A stretch of DNA of 51,274 nt, from NCBI RefSeq assembly GCF_010093135.1, contig NZ_PDWK01000015.1, positions 1-51,274 on the forward strand, given 5' to 3'. Positions within the stretch are counted from its first letter, which is position 1; every line of letters starts with the position of its first letter. The notes beneath the pieces are model-generated. The model had not been told where the DNA came from, searched no databases, and saw only the letters and a program-made list of their open reading frames with translations. Positions 37,534 to 46,315 of this stretch are shown piece by piece. The translations under genes were made by a program, and so were the position numbers. This DNA is from Pseudoxanthomonas taiwanensis. GTDB taxonomy: Bacteria; Pseudomonadota; Gammaproteobacteria; Xanthomonadales; Xanthomonadaceae.

Positions 37534-38421
37534 TCAGGTTCGATTGGCGGCGTGGCGCCAGGCGCTGGCGACCTCGCGCTCGGCCTGGGTGAAGCCGTAC
37601 TCGGGCACGATCTGGTGGGTGCTGCTGGACACCGCGTCCCAGGCCATCATCAGGCGCTCGCCGGCGTCCTCGCCGCCGCCGACGAAGGTGCCCTCGGTCA
37701 GGGTCACATAGGCGCGGGCGAAATGGCCGGCGCCGGCACACAGGATGGCGCGGGTGGGCGCGTCCTCCACCACCAGCGGCAGCAGCGCCGGGCTGACCAG
37801 CGCCGGATCCAGCGTGTCCAGCTGCTCCTGCGGGAGGATGCCCTCCATCATCCGCGTGTACGCGGTCGGCGCCAGGCAGTTGACCTTGATGCCGTACTTG
37901 GCGCCCTCGATGGCCAGGGTCTGCATCAGGCCCACCAGCGCCATCTTCGCCGCACCGTAGTTGGCCTGGCCGAAGTTGCCGTACAGGCCGCTGGAGGAGG
38001 TGGTCATGACGATGCGGCCGTACTTCTGTCCGCGCATCGCATCCCACACCGCCTTGCAGCAGATCGCCGCGCCCATCAGGTGCACGTCCACCACCAGGCG
38101 GAAGTCGGCCAGGTCCATCTTGCCGAAGCTCTTGTCACGCAGGATGCCGGCGTTGTTGACCAGGATGTCGATCCGGCCCCATTCGGCCAGCACGCGGCCG
38201 ACCATCTCGCCGACCGCGGCCTCGTCGGTCACCGAACCGGCGAAGGCCAGGGCCTGGCCGCCGGCCGCGCGGATTTCGTCGGCCACCGCCATCGCCGCGT
38301 CCTGGCCCAGATCGTTGACCAGCACGCGCGCGCCCTTGCGCGCCAGGTAGAGCGCGTGCTGGCGGCCCAGGCCGCCGCCGGCGCCGGTGACGATCGCAGT
38401 ACGTCCCTCAAGTGGCATCAT
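37534..38421 (-). CDS. Short-chain dehydrogenase/reductase (3-hydroxyacyl-CoA dehydrogenase-like)
   Basis: A 295-residue SDR. The Rossmann glycine motif is TGAGGGLGR at 12-20, followed by NNAG near 90 and the Ser-Tyr-Lys triad in TSSSGLYGNFGQANYGAAK. The shape and the APTAYTRM region match the (3R)-hydroxyacyl-CoA dehydrogenase half of peroxisomal multifunctional enzymes, and steroid dehydrogenases of that branch, rather than FabG. It probably uses NAD(H). The C-terminal 60 residues are longer than in minimal SDRs. Its Shine-Dalgarno lies inside a stem between it and tetR (38425-38457). In context it would oxidise a hydroxyacyl-CoA before thiolysis. Confidence 0.87.
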   Translation of the reverse strand: MMPLEGRTAIVTGAGGGLGRQHALYLARKGARVLVNDLGQDAAMAVADEIRAAGGQALAFAGSVTDEAAVGEMVGRVLAEWGRIDILVNNAGILRDKSFGKMDLADFRLVVDVHLMGAAICCKAVWDAMRGQKYGRIVMTTSSSGLYGNFGQANYGAAKMALVGLMQTLAIEGAKYGIKVNCLAPTAYTRMMEGILPQEQLDTLDPALVSPALLPLVVEDAPTRAILCAGAGHFARAYVTLTEGTFVGGGEDAGERLMMAWDAVSSSTHQIVPEYGFTQAEREVASAWRHAANRT

Positions 38422-38424
38422 CGA

Positions 38425-38457
38425 ACTCCCGTCTGTCGTCTGGTGCGGAACGGGAGT
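38425..38457 (-). promoter_or_regulatory. Hairpin covering the dehydrogenase ribosome-binding site
   Basis: ACTCCCGT at 38425-38432 and ACGGGAGT at 38450-38457 are perfect eight-base inverted arms with a 17-base loop. The GGGAG that serves as Shine-Dalgarno for the dehydrogenase gene is in the 3' arm of the transcript, so the fold would hide it. It lies in the gap between tetR and the dehydrogenase gene. Confidence 0.5.
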
Positions 38458-38470
38458 GCGCCGGCCGGGC

Positions 38471-39235
38471 TCAGCCGGACTTGCCGCGCGTCCCCTTCCG
38501 CGGTTTGCAGATGGCCTTGAAGCCCGCGGCCATGAACCTGGCCATGCGGGCCTTGACCGCCTCGTAGTCGTCGGAGCGGCACAGGCCGCCGGAGAGGCGG
38601 TCGATGCGCCCGGTGCGCGCCAGGGTGAGCATCAGCGCGCCGGTGACGAAGTGGTAGCCCCAGAAGATGTCCTCGTCGGCCGCCTCCGGCATGGCCTGCC
38701 GCAGCAGGCCGATCAGGCGCAGCACCACCGGATCGAAGTGCTGGTCCATCAGCTCGGCGCCGTGGCGGGTGTTGGACATCAGCGCGCCCAGCGCGCCGTA
38801 GTTCTTCCAGGCCTCGCCGCCCTGGCTGTACAGGTCCAGGTCGGTGTCCAGGAACGCGCGCAGCGCGCCTTCCACGGTGGGCTTGCCCCGGCAGGCCTTC
38901 TCGTAGGCGTCCAGCGCCTGCATGCGAGCGCTGCTGGTGACGCCGGCGCGGCGCGCGATCACCGCGTCGAACAGCGTCTGCTTGTCGTGGAAGTAGTAGT
39001 TGACCAGCGTGTGGTGCACGCCCACCCGCTTGGCCACGTCCTTCAGCGTCACCCCGTACAGGCCCTCGCGCGAGAACAGGTGCTCGGCCGCGTCGAGGAT
39101 CTGCTCGGTCATCTCCGCGCGCTGCTCGGCCTTGGTCATGCGCCGCGGACCGACGGCCTTCGTGCGCTTCGTCCCGTCGCCGCCCTGGCGGGTTCTGGAA
39201 GTCGTAGCCTTTGCTGGCACCCTGCAGCCTCCCAT
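38471..39235 (-). CDS. TetR-family transcriptional regulator
   Basis: A 254-residue repressor-type regulator. A basic N-terminal tail (to about residue 33) precedes the TetR DNA-binding domain: ILDAAEHLFSREGLYGVTLK, then helix-turn-helix KDVAKRVGVHHTLVNYYFHDK near 65-85. The rest is the helical ligand-binding and dimer domain. ATG 39235 is the longest start; ATG 39139 (MTKAEQRAEM) would drop the tail. It lies between the CoA ligase (30-base gap) and dehydrogenase genes in the same orientation, so it is embedded in the array it probably controls, most simply sensing the acid or its CoA ester. A candidate operator is the palindrome at 46195-46208. Confidence 0.88.
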   Translation of the reverse strand: MGGCRVPAKATTSRTRQGGDGTKRTKAVGPRRMTKAEQRAEMTEQILDAAEHLFSREGLYGVTLKDVAKRVGVHHTLVNYYFHDKQTLFDAVIARRAGVTSSARMQALDAYEKACRGKPTVEGALRAFLDTDLDLYSQGGEAWKNYGALGALMSNTRHGAELMDQHFDPVVLRLIGLLRQAMPEAADEDIFWGYHFVTGALMLTLARTGRIDRLSGGLCRSDDYEAVKARMARFMAAGFKAICKPRKGTRGKSG

Positions 39236-39265
39236 GCCGCTTCGGATATGCGCGGACCGGAGACA

Positions 39266-40855
39266 TCACGCCTCCTGCCGCCGCTGCGCGCAGCCGAACT
39301 CGGCCCTGAGCCGCATTTTGTCAATTTTGCCGGTCCCTGCCAAAGGCATGCGTTCCACGCGAATGACTTCGTCCGGCACCCACCACGAGGCGACCTCGCC
39401 GCGCAGCGCGTCCAGCAGCGTGGCGTCGTCCAGCTCCGCGCCCGGACGCAGCTCCACCACCAGCACCGGGCGCTCGCCCCACCTGGGATGGGCGCGGCCG
39501 ATCACCGCGGCCAGCGACACGCCGGGGATGCGGCCGACGATCTCCTCGATCTCGGCCGGGTTGATCCATTCGCCGCCGGACTTGATCAGGTCCTTGGCCC
39601 GCCCGGTGATGGTCAGGTTGCCGTGCTCGTCGATCCGCGCCAGGTCGCCGGTGGGGAACCAGCCGTTGGCGTCCACCGCCGGCTCCTCCTGGCCGAAGTA
39701 GCGGTACACGGTGCTGGAGCCGCGCACGCGCAGGTGTCCCTCGCAGCCGCGCTGCCGCGGCAGCGGCACGCCCTCGGCGTCGGTCAGCAGCAGGTCCACA
39801 CCGAGCGCCGGGCGCCCGGACAGGTGTGCGGCGCGCTGCGGATCGCCCGGCAGGGCCACGGTGCCGGTGGGGGAAAGCTCGGTCATGCCCCAGCTGGTCT
39901 GCACCTCCACACCCAGGCGCTCCTCGATGCGGCGCATCAGCGCCGGCGCCATCGGCGCGCCGCCGACCAGCACGCGCTGCAGCGAAGGCACCTCGCCACC
40001 GTGCGCGTCCAGGTGGTCCACCAGACCCAGCCACACCGTGGCCACGCCGATGGCCACGGTCACCGACTCGCGGTTGATCAGCCCGGCCAGGCGCGCGCCG
40101 TCCAGGTGGCGTCCGGGCAGCACCAGCTTCGCTCCCACCGCCGGGGCGGCGAACGGCACGCCCCAGGCGTTGGCGTGGAACATGGGCACGGCCAGCAGCA
40201 CGCTGTCGCGCCGGGACAGGGCCATGGTGTCGGCCTGCAGCGCACGCAGGGTGTGCAGGAACACGCCGCGGTGGGTGTAGGTCACGCCCTTGGGCGCGCC
40301 GGTGGTGCCGGAGGTGAAGCACAGCCCGCACGGGCTGTGCTCGTCGAAACCGCCCCAGGGCACCTCGCCGGCGGCGGCCTGCAGCAGGTCTTCGAAGGCC
40401 TCCACGCCGGCCTCTGCGGCGCCGGCGTCGATGGCCAGGATGCGCGCGCCGGTGCCGGCACGGCCGACGATGCGCTGCGCCAAAGGCACCAGGTCGGCCG
40501 AGGCCACCACCAGGCGCGCCTGCGACTGCGCCAGCATCGCGCCCAGGTGGGCCTCGCCCACGCGCGGGTTGAGGGTGTGGCAGACCGCACCCATGCCCAT
40601 CACCGCGAACCACACCTCCATGTGCGCGCGGGTGTTCCATGCCAGGGTGGCGACCATGTCGCCGCGGCCGATGCCCAGGCCCGCCAGCGCCGCCGAGGCG
40701 CGGCGCGCGCGCCGGTGCAGCTCGGCGTAGCCGGTGCGGTCATCCCCCACGCCGGCGGTCACCACTTCCGATTGCGGATGCCACTTGGCGCCGTGCTCCA
40801 AGAACTTGTCCAGGGTCAGCGGCCAGTCCTGCATCTGGCCGTGCATCACGGGCAT
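39266..40855 (-). CDS. Acyl-CoA ligase (AMP-forming), AlkK/DmdB-like
   Basis: A 529-residue adenylate-forming enzyme that activates a carboxylic acid as an acyl-adenylate and then as an acyl-CoA. The AMP-binding P-loop is FTSGTTGAPKG, then WGMTELSP (A5), GWFPTGDLARID (A7), GRAKDLIKSGGEW (A8), and the catalytic lysine in GTGKIDKMRLR near the end. The start MHGQMQDWPLTL is typical of the medium-chain acyl-CoA synthetase group related to AlkK and DmdB, suggesting a medium or branched acid, not proven. ATG 40855 has AAGGAG seven bases upstream and overlaps the end of the carboxylesterase by ten bases, so the two are translationally coupled. Confidence 0.9.
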   Translation of the reverse strand: MPVMHGQMQDWPLTLDKFLEHGAKWHPQSEVVTAGVGDDRTGYAELHRRARRASAALAGLGIGRGDMVATLAWNTRAHMEVWFAVMGMGAVCHTLNPRVGEAHLGAMLAQSQARLVVASADLVPLAQRIVGRAGTGARILAIDAGAAEAGVEAFEDLLQAAAGEVPWGGFDEHSPCGLCFTSGTTGAPKGVTYTHRGVFLHTLRALQADTMALSRRDSVLLAVPMFHANAWGVPFAAPAVGAKLVLPGRHLDGARLAGLINRESVTVAIGVATVWLGLVDHLDAHGGEVPSLQRVLVGGAPMAPALMRRIEERLGVEVQTSWGMTELSPTGTVALPGDPQRAAHLSGRPALGVDLLLTDAEGVPLPRQRGCEGHLRVRGSSTVYRYFGQEEPAVDANGWFPTGDLARIDEHGNLTITGRAKDLIKSGGEWINPAEIEEIVGRIPGVSLAAVIGRAHPRWGERPVLVVELRPGAELDDATLLDALRGEVASWWVPDEVIRVERMPLAGTGKIDKMRLRAEFGCAQRRQEA

Positions 40856-42495
40856 CCAGCCACTCCTTCGGGCAGCACCGGCGCAATCACGCCCACGTTC
40901 CAGTGCCAGGGCTGGTCGCCCTGCGCGCGGCGGCGGCACACCACCGTCTCCACCAGCTCGAACATGCCCGGCATCAGGTGCTCGCCCGGCTGCGGGGTGC
41001 CGGCGAAGGCCATGTAGGCGCGTGCCTCGCCATAGGCCGGCCACGCCGGCAGGCCGGCGGCCGCCGGCCTGCCGTCGCGGGCGAACGAGGCCCAGTACTC
41101 GCGGGTGGCCCGGGCCATGGCGTTGTCGGCCGTGGTGTCCGGCACCTTCGGCCAGGCCGGCGGGGTACCGGCCCGGGTGCCCATCACGTACGGGATCTCG
41201 CTGGCGTGGAAGGCGTGCAGCCCGGACTGGTCCATGGCCGGATAGCCGTGGTTCCAGAAGTACAGGTACGAAGGCTGGCCCAGCGCGGTCTGCGCGCGCA
41301 CCAGGCGCTCGGCGGTCCAGCCGTACATGGCGTCGCGGGTGGTGGCCAGCATCGCCGCGTCCAGGTCGGTGGATGGATAGCGGGCCAGCATGGCCTCGGC
41401 CAGGCTGCCGTAGCGGGCGCGGATCTCGGCCTCGTAGGTGGCCGCGTCGGCCGGCGGCGGCGGCAGCAGGAAGCGCAGCGAGCGGATCTCGCCCTCGTTG
41501 AAGCCGGCCAGGATCGGCACCGGCGCCTGCTGGCCGCGGTCGAACACGTCCACCAGCTGCGCCGGCAGCACCTTGCCGTCCACGTTGCCCAGCGGCATGT
41601 ACGCGGCCAGGGCGGCCTTGATGGTCAGCTCCTGCGGATCCATCGCGCGCAGCCGCGCCAGGCCGCGCACGCCCAGCCTGCGGCTCAGTTCCAGGCCGGT
41701 CTGCTCGGCCGACGGCGTGCCGTGCACGGTCTCGCGCAGGGCCGGCATGGTGATCATGTAGGCGCTCTGGGCGATGGCCCTGTGGAACAGGCCGCGCGCC
41801 TGCGGCGAGGCCATCAGGTACATCACACTCAGCGCGCCGGCCGACTCGCCGGCGATGGTGACGTTGCCCGGATCGCCGCCGAAGGCGGCGATGTTGCGCT
41901 GGACCCAGCGCAGCGCCTCGATCTGGTCGAGCAGGCCGTAGTTGCCGGACACGCCCTCCGGCGACTCCCTGCTCAGGTCCGGATGCGCCAGATAGCCGAG
42001 GACGCCCAGGCGGTAGTTGATCGAGACCACCACCAGGCCCTGCCGCGCCAGCGCGGCGCCGTCGTACATCGGGTCGCTGCTGGTGCCGCCGGACAGGGCG
42101 CCGCCGTGGATCCACACGAACACCGGCGCGTCCCTGGCGTCCTGCGGCGCCCACACGTTGAGGAAGAGGCAGTCCTCGCTCATCGCCGGCATCTCCGCCG
42201 GCGCATACAGGCTGCCCGGACGCGAGGGTGGCTGGTGGCAGGACGCGCCGAAACGGGTGGCGTCGCGCACGCCGTCCCAGCGGCGCGCCGGCACGGGCGG
42301 CTTCCAGCGCAGCTGGCCCACCGGGGCCTCGGCGTAGCGGATGCCGCGGAACACGTGCAGCCCGTCCACGGCCTGGCCGCGCACGGCGCCTGCCGGCGCC
42401 TCCACGACCGGGCCCTGCGTTTCGCGGGCCGCCAGCGGCAGGGCGCAGCACAGCGCCGCGGCGGCGATGCACAGGCGGGCGGCGGAACGGATCAT
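40846..42495 (-). CDS. Exported type-B carboxylesterase
   Basis: A 549-residue alpha/beta-hydrolase of the cholinesterase/carboxylesterase family with a signal peptide (about 1-23), so it works in the periplasm or outside. The nucleophile is S218 in IAGESAGALS, the oxyanion loop is FVWIHGGALSGG, the acid residue lies in GFNEGE, and the catalytic His is in LHAFHASEIPYV. Cysteines at 86 and 109 (SCHQPP, SEDCLFLNVW) match the first conserved disulfide. It cleaves an ester; the substrate is unknown. Its ATG overlaps the permease stop (ATGA) and its stop overlaps the CoA ligase start, placing it in the centre of a coupled uptake-activation operon. Confidence 0.92.
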   Translation of the reverse strand: MIRSAARLCIAAAALCCALPLAARETQGPVVEAPAGAVRGQAVDGLHVFRGIRYAEAPVGQLRWKPPVPARRWDGVRDATRFGASCHQPPSRPGSLYAPAEMPAMSEDCLFLNVWAPQDARDAPVFVWIHGGALSGGTSSDPMYDGAALARQGLVVVSINYRLGVLGYLAHPDLSRESPEGVSGNYGLLDQIEALRWVQRNIAAFGGDPGNVTIAGESAGALSVMYLMASPQARGLFHRAIAQSAYMITMPALRETVHGTPSAEQTGLELSRRLGVRGLARLRAMDPQELTIKAALAAYMPLGNVDGKVLPAQLVDVFDRGQQAPVPILAGFNEGEIRSLRFLLPPPPADAATYEAEIRARYGSLAEAMLARYPSTDLDAAMLATTRDAMYGWTAERLVRAQTALGQPSYLYFWNHGYPAMDQSGLHAFHASEIPYVMGTRAGTPPAWPKVPDTTADNAMARATREYWASFARDGRPAAAGLPAWPAYGEARAYMAFAGTPQPGEHLMPGMFELVETVVCRRRAQGDQPWHWNVGVIAPVLPEGVAGCP

Positions 42496-43823
42496 CGGTT
42501 TGCCTCCTGCATGGTCTGTTGGCGGATGCGCCGCGCCACCAGCAGGAACATGCCAATGGCCAGCGCGTAGAACGGCAGCAGCGAGTAGAACGCCATCTGC
42601 AGCGGGCGCTCGGTACCCTGCGCGCGGAAGAAGTCACTGGCCGCGCCCAGGTAGGTCGGGCCCAGGCCGAGGCCGATCAGGTTCATCACCAGCAGCAGTA
42701 GCGCGCCGGACAGCACGCGCTGGTCCGGGCGCACCTCCTCCTGCACCAGCGTCACCGCCGGCGACAGGTAGAAGTAGTTCAGGCCGGTGGGCAGCAGCAG
42801 GAACGCCAGCGCCAGCTGCCAGCTGCCGGCCGAGACAAAGGCGATGAACAGCGGCACGGCCAGGGCCAGGCCCAGGGCCGGCAGCCAGGCGTAGGCGGCC
42901 TTGGAGCGGCGCGCCAGGCGGTCGATCAGCCAGCCGGAGGCGGCCATGCCGGCGGCGATGCCCACGCCCATCACCAGCGCGTACCACACCGCCACCTGCT
43001 CCAGGCTCATGCCCTTCTCGCGCATCAGCATCAGCACGGTGAAGTTGAGCATGGCGTAGGTGATGAACTGGGTCGCACCGCAGGCCAGGGCGATGCCGCG
43101 CAGCACCGGGCTGGCGAAGAATGCGCGCAGGGTCGGCCAGAACGGCGCCCCGCCCTTGCCCGCCTCCGGCGCGGGGGCCGGGACGGCACCGCGGTCCAGG
43201 CCGCCCTTGGCCGGCTCACGCACCAGCAGCCATACCGCGGTGGCGGTGATGACGCCGACCACGCCGACCCAGATGAAGGCCTGGCGCCAGGAGTAGGCGG
43301 CGGCGATGGAGGCGCCGAAGGCCACGCCCAGGGCCTGGCCGATCGGCGGGCCGAGGTTGAACAGGCTCAGCGCGGTGCCGCGGGTGCCCGAGGGGAAGTA
43401 GTCGGAGATGATCGCGTACGACGGCGGAACGCCGCCGGCCTCGCCGACGCCCACGGTCATGCGCGCGGCCACCAGCTGCGGATAGCTGGAGGCCATACCG
43501 CAGGCGGCGGTGGCCGCGCTCCACAGCGCGCAGGAGAAGGCCAGCACCCGCACCCGGTTGCCGCGGTCGGCCAGCCAGCCGACCGGGATGGCCAGGATGC
43601 AGTAGAACATGGCGAAGTACAGGCCACCGATCAGGCCCAGCTGGCTGTCGCTCACGCCCAGCTCGTCCTGGATCGGCTTGGCCAGGATGGACAGCAGCTG
43701 CCGGTCCAGGAAGTTCAGGACGTAGACGAAGCACAGGATCGCCAGCACGAACCACGCATACGGGCCCGGGCGCGCCACTGGCGCGCCCGGTGCGGTGCCC
43801 GTATGGCCCGCGATGCCGGCCAT
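42492..43823 (-). CDS. MFS transporter, Spinster-like
   Basis: A 443-residue inner-membrane permease with twelve predicted helices. The opening helix VYVLNFLDRQLLSILAKPIQ and the loop-2 motif GWLADRGNRVRV are typical of the Spinster/hexuronate-like MFS group that, in sphingomonads and xanthomonads, often sits beside TonB receptors. A cytoplasmic loop between helices 6 and 7 is Pro/Ala-rich (about 200-220). It probably imports the hydrolysed substrate or exports a product. Its ATG overlaps the receptor stop by one base (TGATG) and its stop overlaps the carboxylesterase start by four bases. Confidence 0.9.
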   Translation of the reverse strand: MAGIAGHTGTAPGAPVARPGPYAWFVLAILCFVYVLNFLDRQLLSILAKPIQDELGVSDSQLGLIGGLYFAMFYCILAIPVGWLADRGNRVRVLAFSCALWSAATAACGMASSYPQLVAARMTVGVGEAGGVPPSYAIISDYFPSGTRGTALSLFNLGPPIGQALGVAFGASIAAAYSWRQAFIWVGVVGVITATAVWLLVREPAKGGLDRGAVPAPAPEAGKGGAPFWPTLRAFFASPVLRGIALACGATQFITYAMLNFTVLMLMREKGMSLEQVAVWYALVMGVGIAAGMAASGWLIDRLARRSKAAYAWLPALGLALAVPLFIAFVSAGSWQLALAFLLLPTGLNYFYLSPAVTLVQEEVRPDQRVLSGALLLLVMNLIGLGLGPTYLGAASDFFRAQGTERPLQMAFYSLLPFYALAIGMFLLVARRIRQQTMQEANR

Positions 43824-46111
43824 CAGAACTGGTACCCGACGCGGACGCCCACCGTCCGCGGCCGCAGGGTGGCGAAGCGCCCGTCGAGGAAGGCCTCCGG
43901 GTGCACGTAGGTCACCGAGCGGTCGTCGAACAGGTTCTCGGCGTACAGGCCGACCGTCCAATTCTCGAACACCGCCGCCAGGGTGGCGTTGACGAAGGTG
44001 TAGCTGTCGGTGTGGCCGAAGGTCGCGCTGGGCACGCCCGGCTGGCCCGGCACGTACGGGAACGAGTTCGGGAAGCCGTTCACGTGCACCACCGCCAGCG
44101 AGGCCTTGCCGGCCGCGTTGTCGAACAGGTCGAAGTCGTAGGCGGCGGTGAACGAGCCGCTGAACTTCGGACCGGCCAGGCGCGCGCCCTTCACCGTGCC
44201 GGAGATTGCCGCCTCGGCCGCGGTCAGGTCGTCCACCCTGGTCTGGTTGAACGCGCCGTTGAGGGCGAAGGTCCAGCCCAGGGTCGGCATGGCCATCAGC
44301 TCGAACTCCACGCCGCGGCTGTAGGCGCCGCCGATGTTGGTGACGAACTGCACCGAGTCGGAGACGCGGTTGGCCTGCACCTGGATGTCGTTCCAGTCGA
44401 TGTAGTACAGGGCGATGTTGCCGGCCAGGCGGCCCTGCAGCCAGCGGCCCTTCATGCCCAGCTCGTAGCTGACCAGCTCGTCGGAGTCGGCGCCATACGG
44501 GATGACGATGTCGTCCGGGTCCAGGGTGCTGGCGTTGCCGGCCTGGGCGTTGACGATCGGCGCGCGGAAGCCGGTGGCCACCGCCGCGTAGGTGGTGATG
44601 GACGGCGTCGGCCGCCACGACAGGCTGGCGCGGTACGAGGGCGCGGTCTCCCTGGCCTTGACGCCGGTGGCCGCCTCGACCGGGGTGAGCGTGGCCTGCA
44701 GGCCGCAGACGTTGAAGAAGCTGCAGTAGTAGGCCAGGGTCAGGTAGTCGGAGTTGTAGCCGCCCTCGCGGGTGAAGCCCTGCGCCTCGATGCTGCCGTA
44801 GCGCAGGCCCAGGTTGGCCCACAGGTCGTCGGTGAAGCGCCAGGTCAGCTGGCCGAACAGAGCCTGCTCACGGGTGACGTCGTAGGAGTGGAACTTCAGA
44901 TAGTACTCGTCCGGCAGGCCGGTGATGCCGCTGCGCGCCAGGTAGTCCTCGTTGGAGCGGTAGGCGTAATAAACGTCGCGGTCGCGCTTGTAGTAGAAGG
45001 CGCCCAGCACCCAGTCGAAGCGGCCGCCGGTGTCGGACACCAGGCGCGTCTCCTGGACGAAGGTGCGGTACTCGGCCGGGGCGTCGAGGGCGAAGGCGAA
45101 GGCATGGCCGTAGGTGCCGGCCAGGTCCACGTTGAACAGCGCCTCGTAGTCGGACAGGGTCGAGGAGCTGGTCAGCCTGGCCCCATCGAACTGGTAGTTG
45201 ATGGTGGCGTTGTAGTTGGTCATCGTGCCGGTGAACAGGTCCGGCCGGTCGGAGTAGCGCTTGTCCTTGCCCAGCTCCGGGTTGACCAGGAACGAATCCT
45301 CCGGCGCGCTCTCCTCGCGTGAGACGCGCAGCTGCGCCGACAGGCGGTCGGTCGGCTCCCACAGCAGGGTGACGCGGCCGCCGGAGGCCTTGAGCCTGTT
45401 GGCGTCCTCGACCCCGGTGCCGACGTTGTCGATGTAGCCCTCCTCGTTGCGGGCGAAGCCGACCACGCGCAGGGCCAGGCGGTCCTCCGCCAGCGGCACG
45501 TTGACCATGGCGTTGTAGCGCTGGCGCAGCGCGCTGGAGCCGGTGATGCCCAGGTCGGCCAGGAACGAGGCGTCGAAGGCGTTCGGGTCCGGGGCACGGG
45601 TGATGATGCGCAGGGCGCCGGCCAGCGAGCCGGAGCCGAACAGCGTGCCCTGCGGACCGCGCAGGAACTCCACCCGCTCCACGTCGTACAGGCTCGGGTC
45701 GAGCACGGTGGAGTTGCCGTTGGCGGAGATCGGCAGCTCGTCGATGTAGATGGCCACCGTGCTCTGCAGGCCGGCGCCGTAGCCGTTGGTGGCGATGCCG
45801 CGGGCGGTGAAGTTGTTGAAGTTGGCGCTGGCGCGGTTGAGCACCACGCCCGGCGTCTCATAACCCAGGCCCTCGTAGCCGACGATGCCCTTGGAGTCGA
45901 GCTCCTCCTGCGACAGCGCGGTCACGCTCAGCGGCACGTCCTTCAACGGCTCGCTGCGGCGGGTGGCGGTGACGACCACCGTGTCGAGCTCGGCAGGCGC
46001 GGCGGCCTGGCGCTCGGCCTCGATGGCCTAGTTGGTGGCCTGCGCCAGCAGCGACACAGGCATGGCGAACAACGCGGCCGCGGACGCGGCCGCCAGCAGA
46101 CGACGCCCCAT
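43823..46111 (-). pseudogene. TonB-dependent receptor with an in-frame TAG after the signal peptide
   Basis: ATG 46111 follows GGGAGG and encodes a signal peptide ending SLLAQATN. TAG at 46028-46030 then interrupts, and the same frame continues AIEAERQAAAPAELDTVVVT, the TonB box region, and a complete receptor of about 730 residues. The plug domain carries the GVVLNRASANFNNFTARGI segment, followed by a 22-strand barrel ending in the Omp85-recognised terminal Phe (VGVRVGYQF). Translation from the internal start at 45979 would give the barrel without export signal and so no function. CAG to TAG is the simplest change. It is the first gene of the array and should take up the cluster's substrate across the outer membrane. 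Confidence 0.85.
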
Positions 46112-46158
46112 CTCCGAATCCCTCCCAGGATGCTGGTTAAAACGCGGGTGCGGCCCGG

Positions 46159-46187
46159 ATACTGCCGGCCCCGGCAGCCGCCGTCAA
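46159..46187 (-). promoter_or_regulatory. Candidate sigma-70 promoter of the receptor operon
   Basis: On the minus strand TTGACG (complement of 46182-46187) and CAGTAT (complement of 46159-46164) are separated by exactly 17 bases. The predicted start is near 46152, giving a leader of about 40 bases before ATG 46111. The spacer contains a CCGGCC-type inverted repeat. Confidence 0.6.
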
Positions 46188-46194
46188 TACTCAC

Positions 46195-46208
46195 TCACAC
46201 GAATGTGA
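46195..46208. promoter_or_regulatory. TCACA-N4-TGTGA palindrome upstream of the receptor operon
   Basis: Fourteen bases with perfect five-base arms, seven bases upstream of the -35 hexamer. The AT-rich flank (AATTTTATT) stands out from the surrounding GC-rich DNA. The arms are in the opposite order to a CRP site (TGTGA-N6-TCACA), so CRP is unlikely. It is a plausible site for the TetR-family protein encoded in the operon. Confidence 0.5.
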
Positions 46209-46315
46209 ATTTTATTGCGGTGCAGCGGAAAGCCAGGCGCCCCAAGGCTTTCCGCGGATCGGCCCCATACCGGGGGGAATGGAAAAGCGGCACTTGACGC
46301 GACCGCCGTGCGGCC

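Noticed and set aside
46195-46208. CRP binding site
   Set aside because: The arms are inverted relative to TGTGA-N6-TCACA and the spacer is four, so it is better treated as another regulator's palindrome.
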